64,000 nucleotides of DNA from Lutimaribacter pacificus (GCF_900142185.1 NZ_FQZZ01000004.1:334692-398691), one strand, 5' to 3'. Positions 49,284-59,010 are shown, counted from the stretch's first letter. Made by a program: numbers and translations. The notes: generated by a model from the letters alone, not told the origin.

Positions 49284-50846
49284 TCAATCCTGGTTTTCAA
49301 GCAGCTCCCGCTTCAATGCACCCCGGTCGAGCTTTCCTGTCGGCCCCAATGGCAACTGGTTGCGGAAATGGATCTTCTTGGGTCGCTTGAAACTCACGAG
49401 CCCTTCCGCTTTGCAGAACCGCAGCAGGTCTTCTTCTGTAACGTGGCCTGTCGTGACAACGGACGCGGTGATGGCGCTGCCCCACCTCGGGTCGGGAACC
49501 CCGACCACAGCAGCCTGGCGAACGAGCGGGTGAAGCATCAGGGTTTCTTCGATCTCTTCGCCATGAACCTTGATGCCCCCCGTGTTGATCGTATTGTCAG
49601 CACGGCCTTCGAAAAATAGGAAGCCGTCCTCGTCCAGACGGCCCAGATCGCCGGAGCGCCACCACCCGCCGACAAACCTTTCGGCGGTGCGCGCCGCATC
49701 GCCGAGATAACCGCTGGCATAGGCAGGTCCCGTGGTGACGATTTCACCGATCACTCCGACGGGAACCTCATACTCGATGCCACCTTCCGGGTCGACTATG
49801 CGAAGATCCGCATTGGGAAGGGGGCGCCCGACGCTGCCGATCTTGCCGCGCTCAACGATATCTTCGTGACAACAAAGGGTCGTGCAGGCAGGCCCCATTT
49901 CCGACGTCGTGTAGAAAACCTGCACCCGGGCCTGCGGCGACCATGTCAGCACCTGCTTCACGTCACGATCCTGCACCACTTCGCCCGATATGCCGACAGT
50001 GTGGACCGAGGAGAGATCGTATTTCTGTGCAATGCTGTCGTCGATCATGCGGAACATTGTCGGGACGCCGGCAACCACGTTCACGGCCTCGGCCTGCACC
50101 AGCCGGCAGAATTCCTCGGGATCGAACCGGCGGCCCGTCACGATCGTACCGCCCGCGTTTATGACCGGCAGCCCGGTATAGGCCCAGGCGGCGAAGGACG
50201 TGCCCACCATCTGCAAAAATCGGGTTTGCGAGTTGAGCGCACGATAAAGATGGCGGGCGTTGTTCCACTGGCTGATCAGGGAATACTGGGAATGCAGCAC
50301 GGCCTTGGGCGTGCCCGTTGACCCGGAGGACAAAAGGATTGTCGCCGGATCGTCGGACGATACCTCTGGCAGGGCCAGCGGCGTGGCTGGCCGTTCAAGG
50401 CAGCTCGCATAGGTGATCGCATCCGACGGAGCGTTGTCGTCATCGAGAAAGAAGACGGGCACCGGCGTATCCCGCAACAGGTTCGCCCGCTCGGCCAGGG
50501 AACAGGTCTCGGCATCCGTTACAACAAGCTTGCAGCCGACATGCGTCATGGCCGCGCTGATACGCTGCTCTGACTCGCGCGCATGCAATATACATGCAAC
50601 CGCACCGATGCGGTGGACCGCCATGTAGGCAACATAGAACCGCGCGGTATTCTCGCCGATCAGGGCAACCACGTCACCCGGACCGATACCGATATCAAGA
50701 AACGTCCCGGCAACGTGCCCGACCTGAATCTCCAGATCACCACCCGTGTAACGCTGCCCATCCGAAATGAGCAGAACATCGTTTCGTGACCATCTGAAGC
50801 GGCGATCCAGGGCTGCAGCGATCGACACCGCATGAGCGTGGGACAT
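49284..50846 (-). CDS. Acyl-CoA synthetase (AMP-forming)
   Basis: A 520-residue ANL enzyme that activates a carboxylic acid to acyl-AMP and then acyl-CoA. The P-loop is LLSSGSTGTPKAVL (about residues 170-185), followed by FYTTSEMGP, the hinge GRADNTINTGGIKVHGEEIE and C-terminal catalytic Lys in GPTGKLDRGALKREL. GGAGG precedes the ATG at 50846. It heads the catabolic unit, with a 175-bp gap before maoC and a TetR-type operator in its promoter. Substrate not predictable by eye. Confidence 0.92.
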   Translation of the reverse strand: MSHAHAVSIAAALDRRFRWSRNDVLLISDGQRYTGGDLEIQVGHVAGTFLDIGIGPGDVVALIGENTARFYVAYMAVHRIGAVACILHARESEQRISAAMTHVGCKLVVTDAETCSLAERANLLRDTPVPVFFLDDDNAPSDAITYASCLERPATPLALPEVSSDDPATILLSSGSTGTPKAVLHSQYSLISQWNNARHLYRALNSQTRFLQMVGTSFAAWAYTGLPVINAGGTIVTGRRFDPEEFCRLVQAEAVNVVAGVPTMFRMIDDSIAQKYDLSSVHTVGISGEVVQDRDVKQVLTWSPQARVQVFYTTSEMGPACTTLCCHEDIVERGKIGSVGRPLPNADLRIVDPEGGIEYEVPVGVIGEIVTTGPAYASGYLGDAARTAERFVGGWWRSGDLGRLDEDGFLFFEGRADNTINTGGIKVHGEEIEETLMLHPLVRQAAVVGVPDPRWGSAITASVVTTGHVTEEDLLRFCKAEGLVSFKRPKKIHFRNQLPLGPTGKLDRGALKRELLENQD

Positions 50847-51104
50847 GTATTTCTCCTCCAACTGCATTCTTTTCTTCAGCATATCGGTATTCGCAAACGG
50901 CTCTTCACCAAAACGGCATCATGTTCGATCATCGAAAGAAAGCGACAGGATACCGGCACCGCCTGACCGGAAACCGCTCGCAACCATGCGCGGCCCGGCA
51001 TGTGCCGGGCACGAGGTTCAGCACACCGATTGCGCCCGTTGCCGGAATACCCAATTCGCTTTCGTCCCCTCCTCCCGATCGGCACCATGACCTCTCGACA
51101 AAAA

Positions 51105-51120
51105 TCTACCGATTGGTAGA
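51105..51120. promoter_or_regulatory. TetR-type operator 2 (acs promoter)
   Basis: TCTACC-GATT-GGTAGA, perfect 6-bp arms around a 4-bp centre, starting 3 bp past the -10 of the acs promoter on the minus strand. It is the best copy of the motif. Confidence 0.72.
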
Positions 51121-51122
51121 AA

Positions 51123-51151
51123 TGTCTTATACAAAGTAACGCGCCTGTCAA
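51123..51151 (-). promoter_or_regulatory. Promoter of the acs catabolic unit
   Basis: On the minus strand: -35 TTGACA (51151-51146), 17 nt, then AAGACA (51128-51123); an overlapping TATAAG (51131-51126) is an alternative -10 at short spacing. It shares TTGACAGGC and AGACA with the liv promoter. Confidence 0.6.
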
Positions 51152-51428
51152 GGGCTCCTTTTTCACGACCGCCCGCTTCGACGGCGGACGGCACCTGCGG
51201 ACAGGCCGACCTTAAGTAAGGGAACCACATTCCGGCGCGGCATCGCGCCCTGCCCCATGATTGTCGGCCCTGCCCACCCAACAGATTGCGGGCCGCTTTC
51301 GCGGCATGGCCTCTTGCCAGAACGGTTCAACCTTTCTTAACCCCTTCGATGTCAGGCCAGATGCACAGGGGGAACAACCTCATCCATCAGTGCGGAACAT
51401 ATGTCCTCCCGATCGCCCTCTTGCTAAA

Positions 51429-51444
51429 TCTACCGCTTGGTATA
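51429..51444. promoter_or_regulatory. TetR-type operator 3 (monooxygenase promoter)
   Basis: TCTACC-GCTT-GGTATA, one mismatch between arms. It lies 156 bp upstream of the monooxygenase ATG, next to TTGCTA (51421-51426) and TATATT (51441-51446), which may be promoter elements on the plus strand. Confidence 0.65.
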
Positions 51445-51599
51445 TTTATGTAACGAATCGGAGGAGTATCACCAACCTTTACGTATCGGCTGGGCATGGC
51501 CAAATGGCCCGACGCCCGGACATATTCCCCGGGCACGTGAGGAAAGCCGTACCCGGTCACATCATGCAATTCGCACCATCCCAGGGAGAGTTCTTCTAA

Positions 51600-53558
51600 A
51601 TGAATGAAAAGCCCAATGATCGTAAGAAACTTGAGAACGCACTGGAACATGCCGATCTCAGGGTTTTGCTGATGGTTCTGTATCACGTGACCGGTGACGA
51701 AAAATGGTTGTCAGAACCCTACTGCCCGACACGCGACGTTACCGTGATTGCCGATATCAATGCCGGCTTCGACCCGGAGCAGCAGGCCGGGATTCGCCAC
51801 GCGGCGGCTGACATCCTGTCGCGCGATGCAAAGCCGGCAATAACCGATCCCGGCAACGAACTGATGCTGCGCATGATGCGGCATTGCCTGAACGAACAGG
51901 TCCCGCCGGAATATGCCGAAATGATGCGCGAGGAGGTGGGCTTTGCCTCGCGCCTTGCCGAATGGCACGATCCCGGGCGCGCCCGGCAAAAGCTCGGGTC
52001 GCGCAAGTTCCGCGTCGGGATCGTCGGCGCCGGTACCGCCGGCATTGCGCTGGCCACGAACCTGAAAAAGATCGGTGTGGATTTCGTCGTGTTCGAGCGC
52101 GCGCAAGAGGTTGGCGGCACCTGGCGGGAGCACACCTATCCCGGCTGCAGCGTCGACACGCCCAACCACGCCTATTCGTTCTCGTTCGGCAGCCGCTATT
52201 CCTGGAGCCGCTATTTCGCCTCGCGGGACGAGATTCAGGATTACATATGCGGGATCGCCGACGAAACCGGCATCCGGCAGAATATCCGCTTCTCGACCAC
52301 CGTGACCTCTGCCGCCTGGAACGAGGATCGCGGCATCTGGGAAGTGGGCATCGACGGCCCCGACGGGCATGAAACGGCAGAGGTCGATGCCCTGGTCAGC
52401 GCGATCGGCCAGTTGAGCAAGCCCTACAGGATGCCAATCAAGGGCGAGGAAACGTTCACCGGACAGCTTTTTCACCCGATGCGCTGGCCCACCAATCTCG
52501 ACCTGTCAGGCAAGCGCGTCGTCGTCGTGGGCACCGGTGCCTCGGCCATGCAGATCGTGACCACCATCGCCCCCGAGGTCGGCCACCTGTCGGTCTATCA
52601 ACGCACCCCGCAATGGGTGCGGCCGATCCCCCGCTATCACGATCCGATCGACGAAGATCAGCAATGGCTTCTCAAGACCGTGCCGTTCTACGCCGAATGG
52701 TTCCGCCTGACGATGCTGTGGCGCTATGGCGACGGCCTTCTGCCGACGCTCAGGAAGGACCCGGACTGGCCCCACCCGACCCGTTCGGTCAATTCCACGA
52801 ATGAACGACACCGGGTCCAGATGGTCGACTATATCAAGGAGCGCCTTGCCGGGCGCGAGGATCTTCTGGACAAGGTCATTCCAGGCTATCCCCCCTATGG
52901 AAAGCGCATCCTGCTCGATGCCGGCTGGTATGACACGCTGCGCCGGACGAATGTCGAACTCGTCACCTGCGGGATAGATCATATCGAAGGCGACACGCTG
53001 GTCAGGTCCGACGGCACGTCGGAACAGGCGGATGTCGTCATCCTGTCGACGGGCTATGACGTCAACACGATGACCAGCGGCCTGAACATCACCGGTCGCA
53101 ACGGGCAATCCCTGGCCGATACCTGGGGCAAGGACGATCCCTTCGCCCATCTCAGCATCTCGGTGCCGGGGTTTCCCAACCTGTTCATCATCAGCGGGCC
53201 GAATACCGCGCTTGCCCATGGCGGCAGCGGCATCTTCATGAACGAGTGCATCTCGCGCTACATCGCTGACTTCATCACGCACATGGTCGAGGACGACATC
53301 CAGAGCGTCGAGGTCACGCAAAAGGCCGCGGACGAATACACTGCGCGCGTCAATGCAGAGCACGAAGGGCTCGTCTGGACATCGCCCGGGCTCGACAGCT
53401 ACTACCGCAACTCCAGGGGGCGCGTCACCTCAGCCAACCCCTGGCGCATGGTCGATTTCTGGTCGATGACCCACCAGGCAGACCCGGAAAACTACCACGT
53501 TACCTACAGACATCAGGCTGCGGCGGAGGCCGCACAAAAAGATGGCAGTTGGGGATGA
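51600..53558 (+). CDS. Flavin-binding Baeyer-Villiger monooxygenase (HAPMO-like, long form)
   Basis: A 652-residue type I Baeyer-Villiger monooxygenase, using FAD and NADPH to insert oxygen beside a ketone. The FAD-binding GAGTAG is at 143-148, the BVMO fingerprint FTGQLFHPMRWP at 286-297, and the NADPH-binding GTGASA at 311-316. The first 130 or so residues form an extra N-terminal domain like that of 4-hydroxyacetophenone monooxygenase (about 640 residues) and unlike the 540-residue cyclohexanone type. GGGAGAG is about 10 nt before the ATG. It is divergent from the acs unit. Substrate unknown. Confidence 0.92.
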   Translation: MNEKPNDRKKLENALEHADLRVLLMVLYHVTGDEKWLSEPYCPTRDVTVIADINAGFDPEQQAGIRHAAADILSRDAKPAITDPGNELMLRMMRHCLNEQVPPEYAEMMREEVGFASRLAEWHDPGRARQKLGSRKFRVGIVGAGTAGIALATNLKKIGVDFVVFERAQEVGGTWREHTYPGCSVDTPNHAYSFSFGSRYSWSRYFASRDEIQDYICGIADETGIRQNIRFSTTVTSAAWNEDRGIWEVGIDGPDGHETAEVDALVSAIGQLSKPYRMPIKGEETFTGQLFHPMRWPTNLDLSGKRVVVVGTGASAMQIVTTIAPEVGHLSVYQRTPQWVRPIPRYHDPIDEDQQWLLKTVPFYAEWFRLTMLWRYGDGLLPTLRKDPDWPHPTRSVNSTNERHRVQMVDYIKERLAGREDLLDKVIPGYPPYGKRILLDAGWYDTLRRTNVELVTCGIDHIEGDTLVRSDGTSEQADVVILSTGYDVNTMTSGLNITGRNGQSLADTWGKDDPFAHLSISVPGFPNLFIISGPNTALAHGGSGIFMNECISRYIADFITHMVEDDIQSVEVTQKAADEYTARVNAEHEGLVWTSPGLDSYYRNSRGRVTSANPWRMVDFWSMTHQADPENYHVTYRHQAAAEAAQKDGSWG

Positions 53559-53631
53559 TGCCGGCCCGGAACACCATCGGCCTAGATTTTAGATGGCCCA
53601 GTCTGGAATGGCGCCACCGCGGCCCGCTGGG

Positions 53632-56091
53632 TCACAATTTCTGCGCCCTGAGTCGCAGCGCATTGCCGATGACTGACACCGACGACAGGCTCATCGCCGC
53701 TGCTGCCACGATGGGCGACAGGAGCAAGCCGAGGAACGGGTAGAGGATACCCGCCGCCAGCGGAACGCCCGCCGTATTGTAGACGAAGGCGAAAAACAGG
53801 TTCTGGCGAATGTTCCGCATCGTCGCCTCGGCCAGCTTGCGCGCCCGCACGATGCCGCCCAGGTCGCCCTTGACCAGCGTGATTCCGGCGCTTTCCACCG
53901 CCACATCCGCGCCGGTGCCCATGGCGATTCCCACATCGGCCTCCGCCAGCGCGGGGGCGTCGTTCACCCCGTCACCGGCCATGGCGACGGACAGGCCCTC
54001 TTCCTTCAGGCGGCGGACCAGGGCGTTCTTGTCTTCCGGGCTTACCTCGGCATGGATTTCGTCGATGCCCAGTTCTTTCGCCACCGCCATGGCCGTGGCC
54101 TCTGCGTCGCCGGTGGCCATGACGATGCGCAGGCCCAGGTCGTGCAATGCACGGATGGCCCCGGGCGTCGTTTCCTTGATCCGGTCGGCCACGGCAACCA
54201 GCCCGGCGGGGCGGCCATCGACCGCGACGAACATCGCCGTCTTGCCTTCGGCCTGAAGCGCCCCGGCGCGCTCGGCCAGCTTACCGGGCTCCACCGACAG
54301 ATCGGCCATCAGCGCGGCATTGCCTAACGCCACCTTGCGGCCTTCGACCATGCCGGTGACGCCCTTGCCGGTCACGGCCTCGAAATCGCTGCTGTCCTTT
54401 ACCGGTGCGCCACGATCCTGCGCTCCGGCGACGATGGCCTCTGCCAGCGGATGCTCGGACCCACGCTCCAGCGCGGCAGCAAGAGAGAGCAACTCGGCCT
54501 CATCGAAACCCTCCGCCGGTTCGGCATCGGTCAGGGTCGGCTTGCCTTCGGTCAGCGTGCCAGTTTTGTCGACAATCAGCGCATCCACCCTGGCAAAGCG
54601 TTCCAGCGCCTCGGCATCGCGGATCAGCACCCCGGCATTGGCCCCGCGCCCCGTCGCCACCATGATCGACATCGGCGTTGCAAGGCCAAGCGCACAGGGG
54701 CAGGCGATGATCAGCACCGACACCGCCGCGACAAAGGCATAGGACAGCGCCGGCGACGGCCCGAATATCCACCATGCGACGAAGGCCAGCACAGCCACAA
54801 CGACCACGGCGGGCACGAAATATTCCGACACGCGATCCGCCAGCGCCTGGATCGGTGCGCGCGACCGCTGTGCCTTGGCCACCATTTCCACGATCCGGCT
54901 GAGCGTCATATCGCTGCCGACGTTCCGCGCTTCCATCAGGAAGCTGCCGGATTTGTTCAGCGTGCCGCCGGTGACGTCCTCGCCCGTGGTCTTTTCGACG
55001 GGCACCGGCTCCCCGGTGAGCATGCTTTCGTCGACCGAGGAGCGTCCCTCGGTCACGATGCCGTCCACCGGAACGCTCTCACCGGGCCTGACCCTCAGAA
55101 TGTCGCCGGATTTCAACTCATCCAGCGGCACGTCCTCCTCGGTATCGCCCGACACTCGCCGCGCGGTCTTGGGGGCAAGGTCCATCAATGCGCGGATTGC
55201 ATCGCCGGTACGCTCCCGCGCGGCCAGTTCCATGACCTGCCCGATCAGCACCAGAACGAGAATCACCGCCGTCGCCTCGAAATAGACCGGGACCATACCG
55301 CCTTCGCGCATCTGGTCGGGCAAAAGGCCGGGCGCGATCAACGCCACGATGCTGAACAAATAGGCCGCCCCGGTCCCGAGGGCGATCAGCGTCCACATGT
55401 TGGGCGAACGGTTCACGACAGATGCCCAGCCCCGCTTGAAGAAGGGGCGACAAACCCAGACCACCGGCGTCGCCAGCGCGAACTGCAACCAGCCAAACGC
55501 CGTGTGGCCGATCCAGTCGGCGAAGGGAATGCCGATATGGCTGCCCATCTCAAGGACAAACACAGCCAGCGCCAATGGCGCGGTGATCCACAGCCGCCGC
55601 TTGAAATCCACATATTCCGGGTTCGGCCCGCTGTCCGCCGATGGCGTCAGCGGCTCCAGCGCCATGCCGCATTTCGGGCAGTCGCCGGGATGGTCCCGCA
55701 CGATCTCGGGGTGCATCGGGCAGGTGTATTGCGTGCCTTCGGGCATCGGCTCGGGTGCGAAACGCCCGCCGAGGTATTTGTCGGGATCGGCCTCGAATTT
55801 CGATTGGCATCCGGCGGAGCAGAAATAGAATCGCTCGCCCCCATGCTTCGCCACATGCGCGGCACTCGCCCGTTCGACCGTCATGCCGCAGACCGGGTCT
55901 TTGGCGGTGCGGTAGGCTTCGGGATCGGCCAGGAACTTATCCCTGCATCCCTCTGAGCAAAAGTGATAGGTGTGGCCGTCATGCTCTGCTGCCGGTTTTC
56001 CCGCCTCCGGGTCGACGGTCATGCCACAGACGGGATCGCGGATAATCTCCTGGGCGCCATGGTTCTGATGATGTGTATGGGCACCGGCCAT
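53632..56091 (-). CDS. copA: Copper-type P1B ATPase with two YHS domains and a heavy-metal-binding motif
   Basis: An 819-residue heavy-metal pump. The N-terminus has two YHS domains (DPVCGMTV at 19-26 and 65-72, each with a distal Cys pair), then a CPMHPE...CPKCGM metal-binding segment (124-143). The core has the membrane [10 protein letters not shown], phosphorylation site [25 protein letters not shown], and the Cu(I)-ATPase helix residues in FVYN and [16 protein letters not shown]. The ATG at 56091 has AAGGA upstream. It should export Cu(I) or Ag(I) from the cytoplasm. No other copper genes or CueR-like regulator are adjacent. Confidence 0.92.
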   Translation of the reverse strand: MAGAHTHHQNHGAQEIIRDPVCGMTVDPEAGKPAAEHDGHTYHFCSEGCRDKFLADPEAYRTAKDPVCGMTVERASAAHVAKHGGERFYFCSAGCQSKFEADPDKYLGGRFAPEPMPEGTQYTCPMHPEIVRDHPGDCPKCGMALEPLTPSADSGPNPEYVDFKRRLWITAPLALAVFVLEMGSHIGIPFADWIGHTAFGWLQFALATPVVWVCRPFFKRGWASVVNRSPNMWTLIALGTGAAYLFSIVALIAPGLLPDQMREGGMVPVYFEATAVILVLVLIGQVMELAARERTGDAIRALMDLAPKTARRVSGDTEEDVPLDELKSGDILRVRPGESVPVDGIVTEGRSSVDESMLTGEPVPVEKTTGEDVTGGTLNKSGSFLMEARNVGSDMTLSRIVEMVAKAQRSRAPIQALADRVSEYFVPAVVVVAVLAFVAWWIFGPSPALSYAFVAAVSVLIIACPCALGLATPMSIMVATGRGANAGVLIRDAEALERFARVDALIVDKTGTLTEGKPTLTDAEPAEGFDEAELLSLAAALERGSEHPLAEAIVAGAQDRGAPVKDSSDFEAVTGKGVTGMVEGRKVALGNAALMADLSVEPGKLAERAGALQAEGKTAMFVAVDGRPAGLVAVADRIKETTPGAIRALHDLGLRIVMATGDAEATAMAVAKELGIDEIHAEVSPEDKNALVRRLKEEGLSVAMAGDGVNDAPALAEADVGIAMGTGADVAVESAGITLVKGDLGGIVRARKLAEATMRNIRQNLFFAFVYNTAGVPLAAGILYPFLGLLLSPIVAAAAMSLSSVSVIGNALRLRAQKL

Positions 56092-56205
56092 AACAAATCC
56101 TTTCCCTGGAAGAGGATGATGGACCTGCAACGTAGGGCTTCCAGCAGCAGGAAGGTCAAGGGCCGCACAGAGGCATTGACTGTTGCTCGGGATACCCGGT
56201 CGTAC

Positions 56206-56973
56206 TCAGCCGGGATAGACGGCCAGCTTTTGAAGGGTTTCCAGCATCTGTGCCTTGTTATAGGAAACATAGTCTGCGTCCGTCACGGCAGGATCGGCGG
56301 CAATACCGGCAGAGACAAGCCCCACCTCCTCATTTGTCACCCAGTCGGGGTCGATGCGTTTGCGCGCGCGCGTGACGACCGGGCCCAGGATCTGCGCCGC
56401 AATGCGGTTGCTTTCTCCGGCCTCGACAGACAGGACACGGCGCATCATCAGGAGTGCCGCCTGCTGCATGCTGATGATCGAGGCGCCAGGCACGGGTTCG
56501 ACCGCGCTGCCGCCAAGGATCAACTGGTAGCTGCCGGTCTGTGGCAGGTGCGGAATCCAGGCCCGCGCCATCGCTGCATGGGCGGTCGTCATATCCACGA
56601 AATAGCGCTGCCACTCTTCCGGCGAAACATCCCACAAGGGCTTGCCCTGCCACCAGCCACCGATTGAGGCGACAACATCCGTAACCTGCCCATATTGCCC
56701 GGTGATCCGCGCGGCCAGGGCCTGCGCGTCGTCAAAGCTGCCGTAGTGGCCTGTCACGATATGCAGGTTCTCGGGCTGCCCGAGATCAGACAGCACGTCT
56801 TTGAACTGCTCGGCCCGTCCGTCGGTGCGCGTCGGCACGATCACCTGTGCCCCGGTCTTCAGCCAGGCACGGACGATGCCCTCACCGACATCGCCGGTTC
56901 CGCCGGCGATAACGGCCTGGCGCTGGCTGAGATCGGGATAGAACGCGTTGTCGAGGTTGATGGTCCCGGTCAT
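56206..56973 (-). CDS. SDR-like protein lacking the catalytic Tyr
   Basis: A 255-residue Rossmann protein with AGGTGDVGEGIVRAW (about residues 23-37), matching the SDR dinucleotide motif. Where classical SDRs have Ser...YxxxK it reads LGGSAVEPVPGASIISMQQAALLM, so neither the Tyr nor the Lys is present. It may bind NAD(P) without classical SDR catalysis, or use another residue. It is last in the TetR-hydrolase-NmrA-SDR unit and 114 bp before copA on the same strand. Confidence 0.82.
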   Translation of the reverse strand: MTGTINLDNAFYPDLSQRQAVIAGGTGDVGEGIVRAWLKTGAQVIVPTRTDGRAEQFKDVLSDLGQPENLHIVTGHYGSFDDAQALAARITGQYGQVTDVVASIGGWWQGKPLWDVSPEEWQRYFVDMTTAHAAMARAWIPHLPQTGSYQLILGGSAVEPVPGASIISMQQAALLMMRRVLSVEAGESNRIAAQILGPVVTRARKRIDPDWVTNEEVGLVSAGIAADPAVTDADYVSYNKAQMLETLQKLAVYPG

Positions 56974-57046
56974 GTGTCAAACTCCTTTCGCAGATAACGG
57001 TGTACGGCGCCCGTCAGGGCTTTTGCATCTCTTCGGGCGTGGCGGG

Positions 57047-57964
57047 TCACAAGCCTTCGTCGCGTACATAGTCGGCGACGGCCATCGGTTTGATGTGGGG
57101 GTAGCGGTCGTTCTCGATCGACTGAAGTTTCACCTTCCCCGACAGCAGTGCCCGCCAGTACATCGGTGGCAGCCAGGCGAACATGTTTTCCGGCTCCGCC
57201 TGCATGCGTTGCCGGATTTCATTTTCGAGATCGTCCAGAGATCCCATGTTTTTCACGGTTATGGATTTGCCGGAACCCTCTTCATATGCTTTCACAAGTT
57301 CGGCGAAAGTCAGGCTTTCGCCCGCAAACTGAACCGTGGCGGGAACGGGCCTATCGTCGACCGCCACCTCGGCCGCGAACCGCGCGGTGTCGGGATAGGT
57401 CGTAAAGTCCATCCTGGCGCTGCCATCCCCCCACAGGAAAGCGTGCCCCGCCGACAGGTCGAACGCACCGAGGAAACCGAACAGGATCGTGCGGTCCGCG
57501 AACGCACCGATCTGGATCTGTACGAGCTCCACATCGCCGCGCACCTCCTCGGCCGCGCGTTCGAAGGCGTGCAAGATGTCGGTGTTGGCATTCTCGCCGG
57601 CATCGAGACCGGAGATATCGTAGGAAAAATACGACGGGATGAAGCGCCGCACCTCGGCACGGCGCGCGGCTTTGAGCAGGCGAAGCTGACCTCCGAGCAT
57701 GGCATCCTGACCGACGACGGCCGAAACGACGCAATAAGCACCGCTCATGGCTTTGTCCAACGTCCCATCGGTATCCTCGTCCTCGAGGTCGAATTCGACG
57801 ATTTCGACACCCTGACCGCGCATCGCCGAAACTTTTTCAAGGCTTTCCGGGCGCACGAGCAACCGCAGCGTCACGTCCGGTTTCTCCAGCAGGGCCTTGG
57901 CGATCAAAGAGCCCAAGTGCCCTGTTGCCCCTGCCAGCACGATGATTTTGTTGGTATCGGACAT
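57047..57964 (-). CDS. NmrA-like NAD(P)-binding protein (atypical SDR)
   Basis: A 305-residue protein: VLAGATGHLGSLIAKALLE (about residues 8-26) is the NmrA-type GxxGxxG, followed by RLLVRPES and FDLEDEDTDGTLDKAM. The mid part (SAVVGQDAMLGGQLRLLKAARRAEVRRFIPSYF) is as in isoflavone-reductase-like NmrA proteins. The ATG at 57964 has AAGGA at proper spacing; an ATG two codons earlier is too close. A redox or redox-sensing role is possible. Middle gene of the TetR-hydrolase unit. Confidence 0.87.
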   Translation of the reverse strand: MSDTNKIIVLAGATGHLGSLIAKALLEKPDVTLRLLVRPESLEKVSAMRGQGVEIVEFDLEDEDTDGTLDKAMSGAYCVVSAVVGQDAMLGGQLRLLKAARRAEVRRFIPSYFSYDISGLDAGENANTDILHAFERAAEEVRGDVELVQIQIGAFADRTILFGFLGAFDLSAGHAFLWGDGSARMDFTTYPDTARFAAEVAVDDRPVPATVQFAGESLTFAELVKAYEEGSGKSITVKNMGSLDDLENEIRQRMQAEPENMFAWLPPMYWRALLSGKVKLQSIENDRYPHIKPMAVADYVRDEGL

Positions 57965-58058
57965 CTTCATAATCCTTCGATTTGTCTCTTCCGGTTTCAC
58001 CTGGCGTGTTGGCCACGCCGGGCAATGACAGTTGTCGGAACATCCGGCGGCGGCACGC

Positions 58059-58997
58059 CTATCTCGCGAAGAAATCGAGCAGAGCCTTTAGCAAGGCTTC
58101 CGGTTTTTCCTCGGCGGGGAAGTGGCCGCATTCCGGGATGATCAGCGACTCGACCTCTGTCGCCAGGGCCTTCTGCTCCATCTCCACCAGGGGCCCGCAG
58201 GCGAGCGCGCCGGAAAAGGCGAGAACCGGCACGGAGACCTTGGTTTCCTTGTGACGACGCACCTGCGGGATCGTCTCGTCCATCGCGCGGTAGTAGTCGA
58301 AGCCCGCCTTCAGGGTGCCAGGCACCCTGCGAAGCTGCTCGATATAAAAGTCGCGGGCATATTTCGGCACTGCGTCCTCAGAGGCTGCCTTGGTCGCGAA
58401 CTGATAGCTGAAATATATGTCCTCGCGTCCCTCGACGAGCCGCTCGTTCACGTCATGCGCGCGATTGAACGCAAAGTGCCACAAAAAATCGCTCATGCGG
58501 CGGTCGTCAGGGATCATCTCCGGCGACGGCGAGGCACCGGGAATCGTGCCCTCGCCAAGGGCCATACGTCTGATCCGCTCAGGATGTGCCGCCGCCATCG
58601 CATAGCCGACCATGACGCCGATATCGTGACCCGCCACAATGAACTTGTCATGGCCGAGCGCATCCATCAGGTCGAACATGTCCGTCGCCAGCGTATCGAC
58701 ATCGAAGCCATCCGCGGGCTTGTCGGACAGGCCAAGCCCGCGCGGATCGACCGCGATCACGGTATATCGCTGGGCAAGCGGCAGCATCAGGTAGCGCCAC
58801 GCGAACCAGTTTTGCGGCCATCCGCAATGCAGCAGCAGCGGTTCGCCACTGCCGCCAATCACGGCGTGCAACCCGGTCCTGCCGGTGTCGACGCGATAGC
58901 TCGTGAACGTATCGGCGAACCCGTCGGGCAGTCGCGGAACATTCGTGACGGAACCGAACCCGGCCAAGGGAGTAATATGCTCGGAAGCAACAGCCAT
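58059..58997 (-). CDS. Alpha/beta hydrolase (epoxide hydrolase / haloalkane dehalogenase-like)
   Basis: A 312-residue alpha/beta hydrolase. The oxyanion-loop HCGWPQNWFAWRYLMLPLAQ, VIAVDPRGLGLSDKP, the nucleophile elbow VAGHDIGVMVG (Asp nucleophile, as in epoxide hydrolases) and the C-terminal His in PECGHFPAEEKPE are visible. The ATG at 58997 has AAGGAC upstream; a further 15 codons upstream are open but run into the operator region. Substrate unknown. First structural gene after tetR. Confidence 0.88.
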   Translation of the reverse strand: MAVASEHITPLAGFGSVTNVPRLPDGFADTFTSYRVDTGRTGLHAVIGGSGEPLLLHCGWPQNWFAWRYLMLPLAQRYTVIAVDPRGLGLSDKPADGFDVDTLATDMFDLMDALGHDKFIVAGHDIGVMVGYAMAAAHPERIRRMALGEGTIPGASPSPEMIPDDRRMSDFLWHFAFNRAHDVNERLVEGREDIYFSYQFATKAASEDAVPKYARDFYIEQLRRVPGTLKAGFDYYRAMDETIPQVRRHKETKVSVPVLAFSGALACGPLVEMEQKALATEVESLIIPECGHFPAEEKPEALLKALLDFFAR

Positions 58998-59010
58998 GAG
59001 GTTGTCCTTA

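Larger units (their letters stand above)
50847..51599. other. 753-bp divergent regulatory region between acs and the monooxygenase
   Basis: No credible gene was found. It holds two TetR-type palindromes (51105-51120 and 51429-51444), one for each direction, about 310 bp apart, and the acs promoter. The stretch between them shows nothing recognisable. Confidence 0.55.

Noticed and set aside
51261..51599. 112-codon plus-strand frame upstream of the monooxygenase
   Set aside because: Overlaps the third operator and the presumed promoter, and its sequence is not protein-like in composition.
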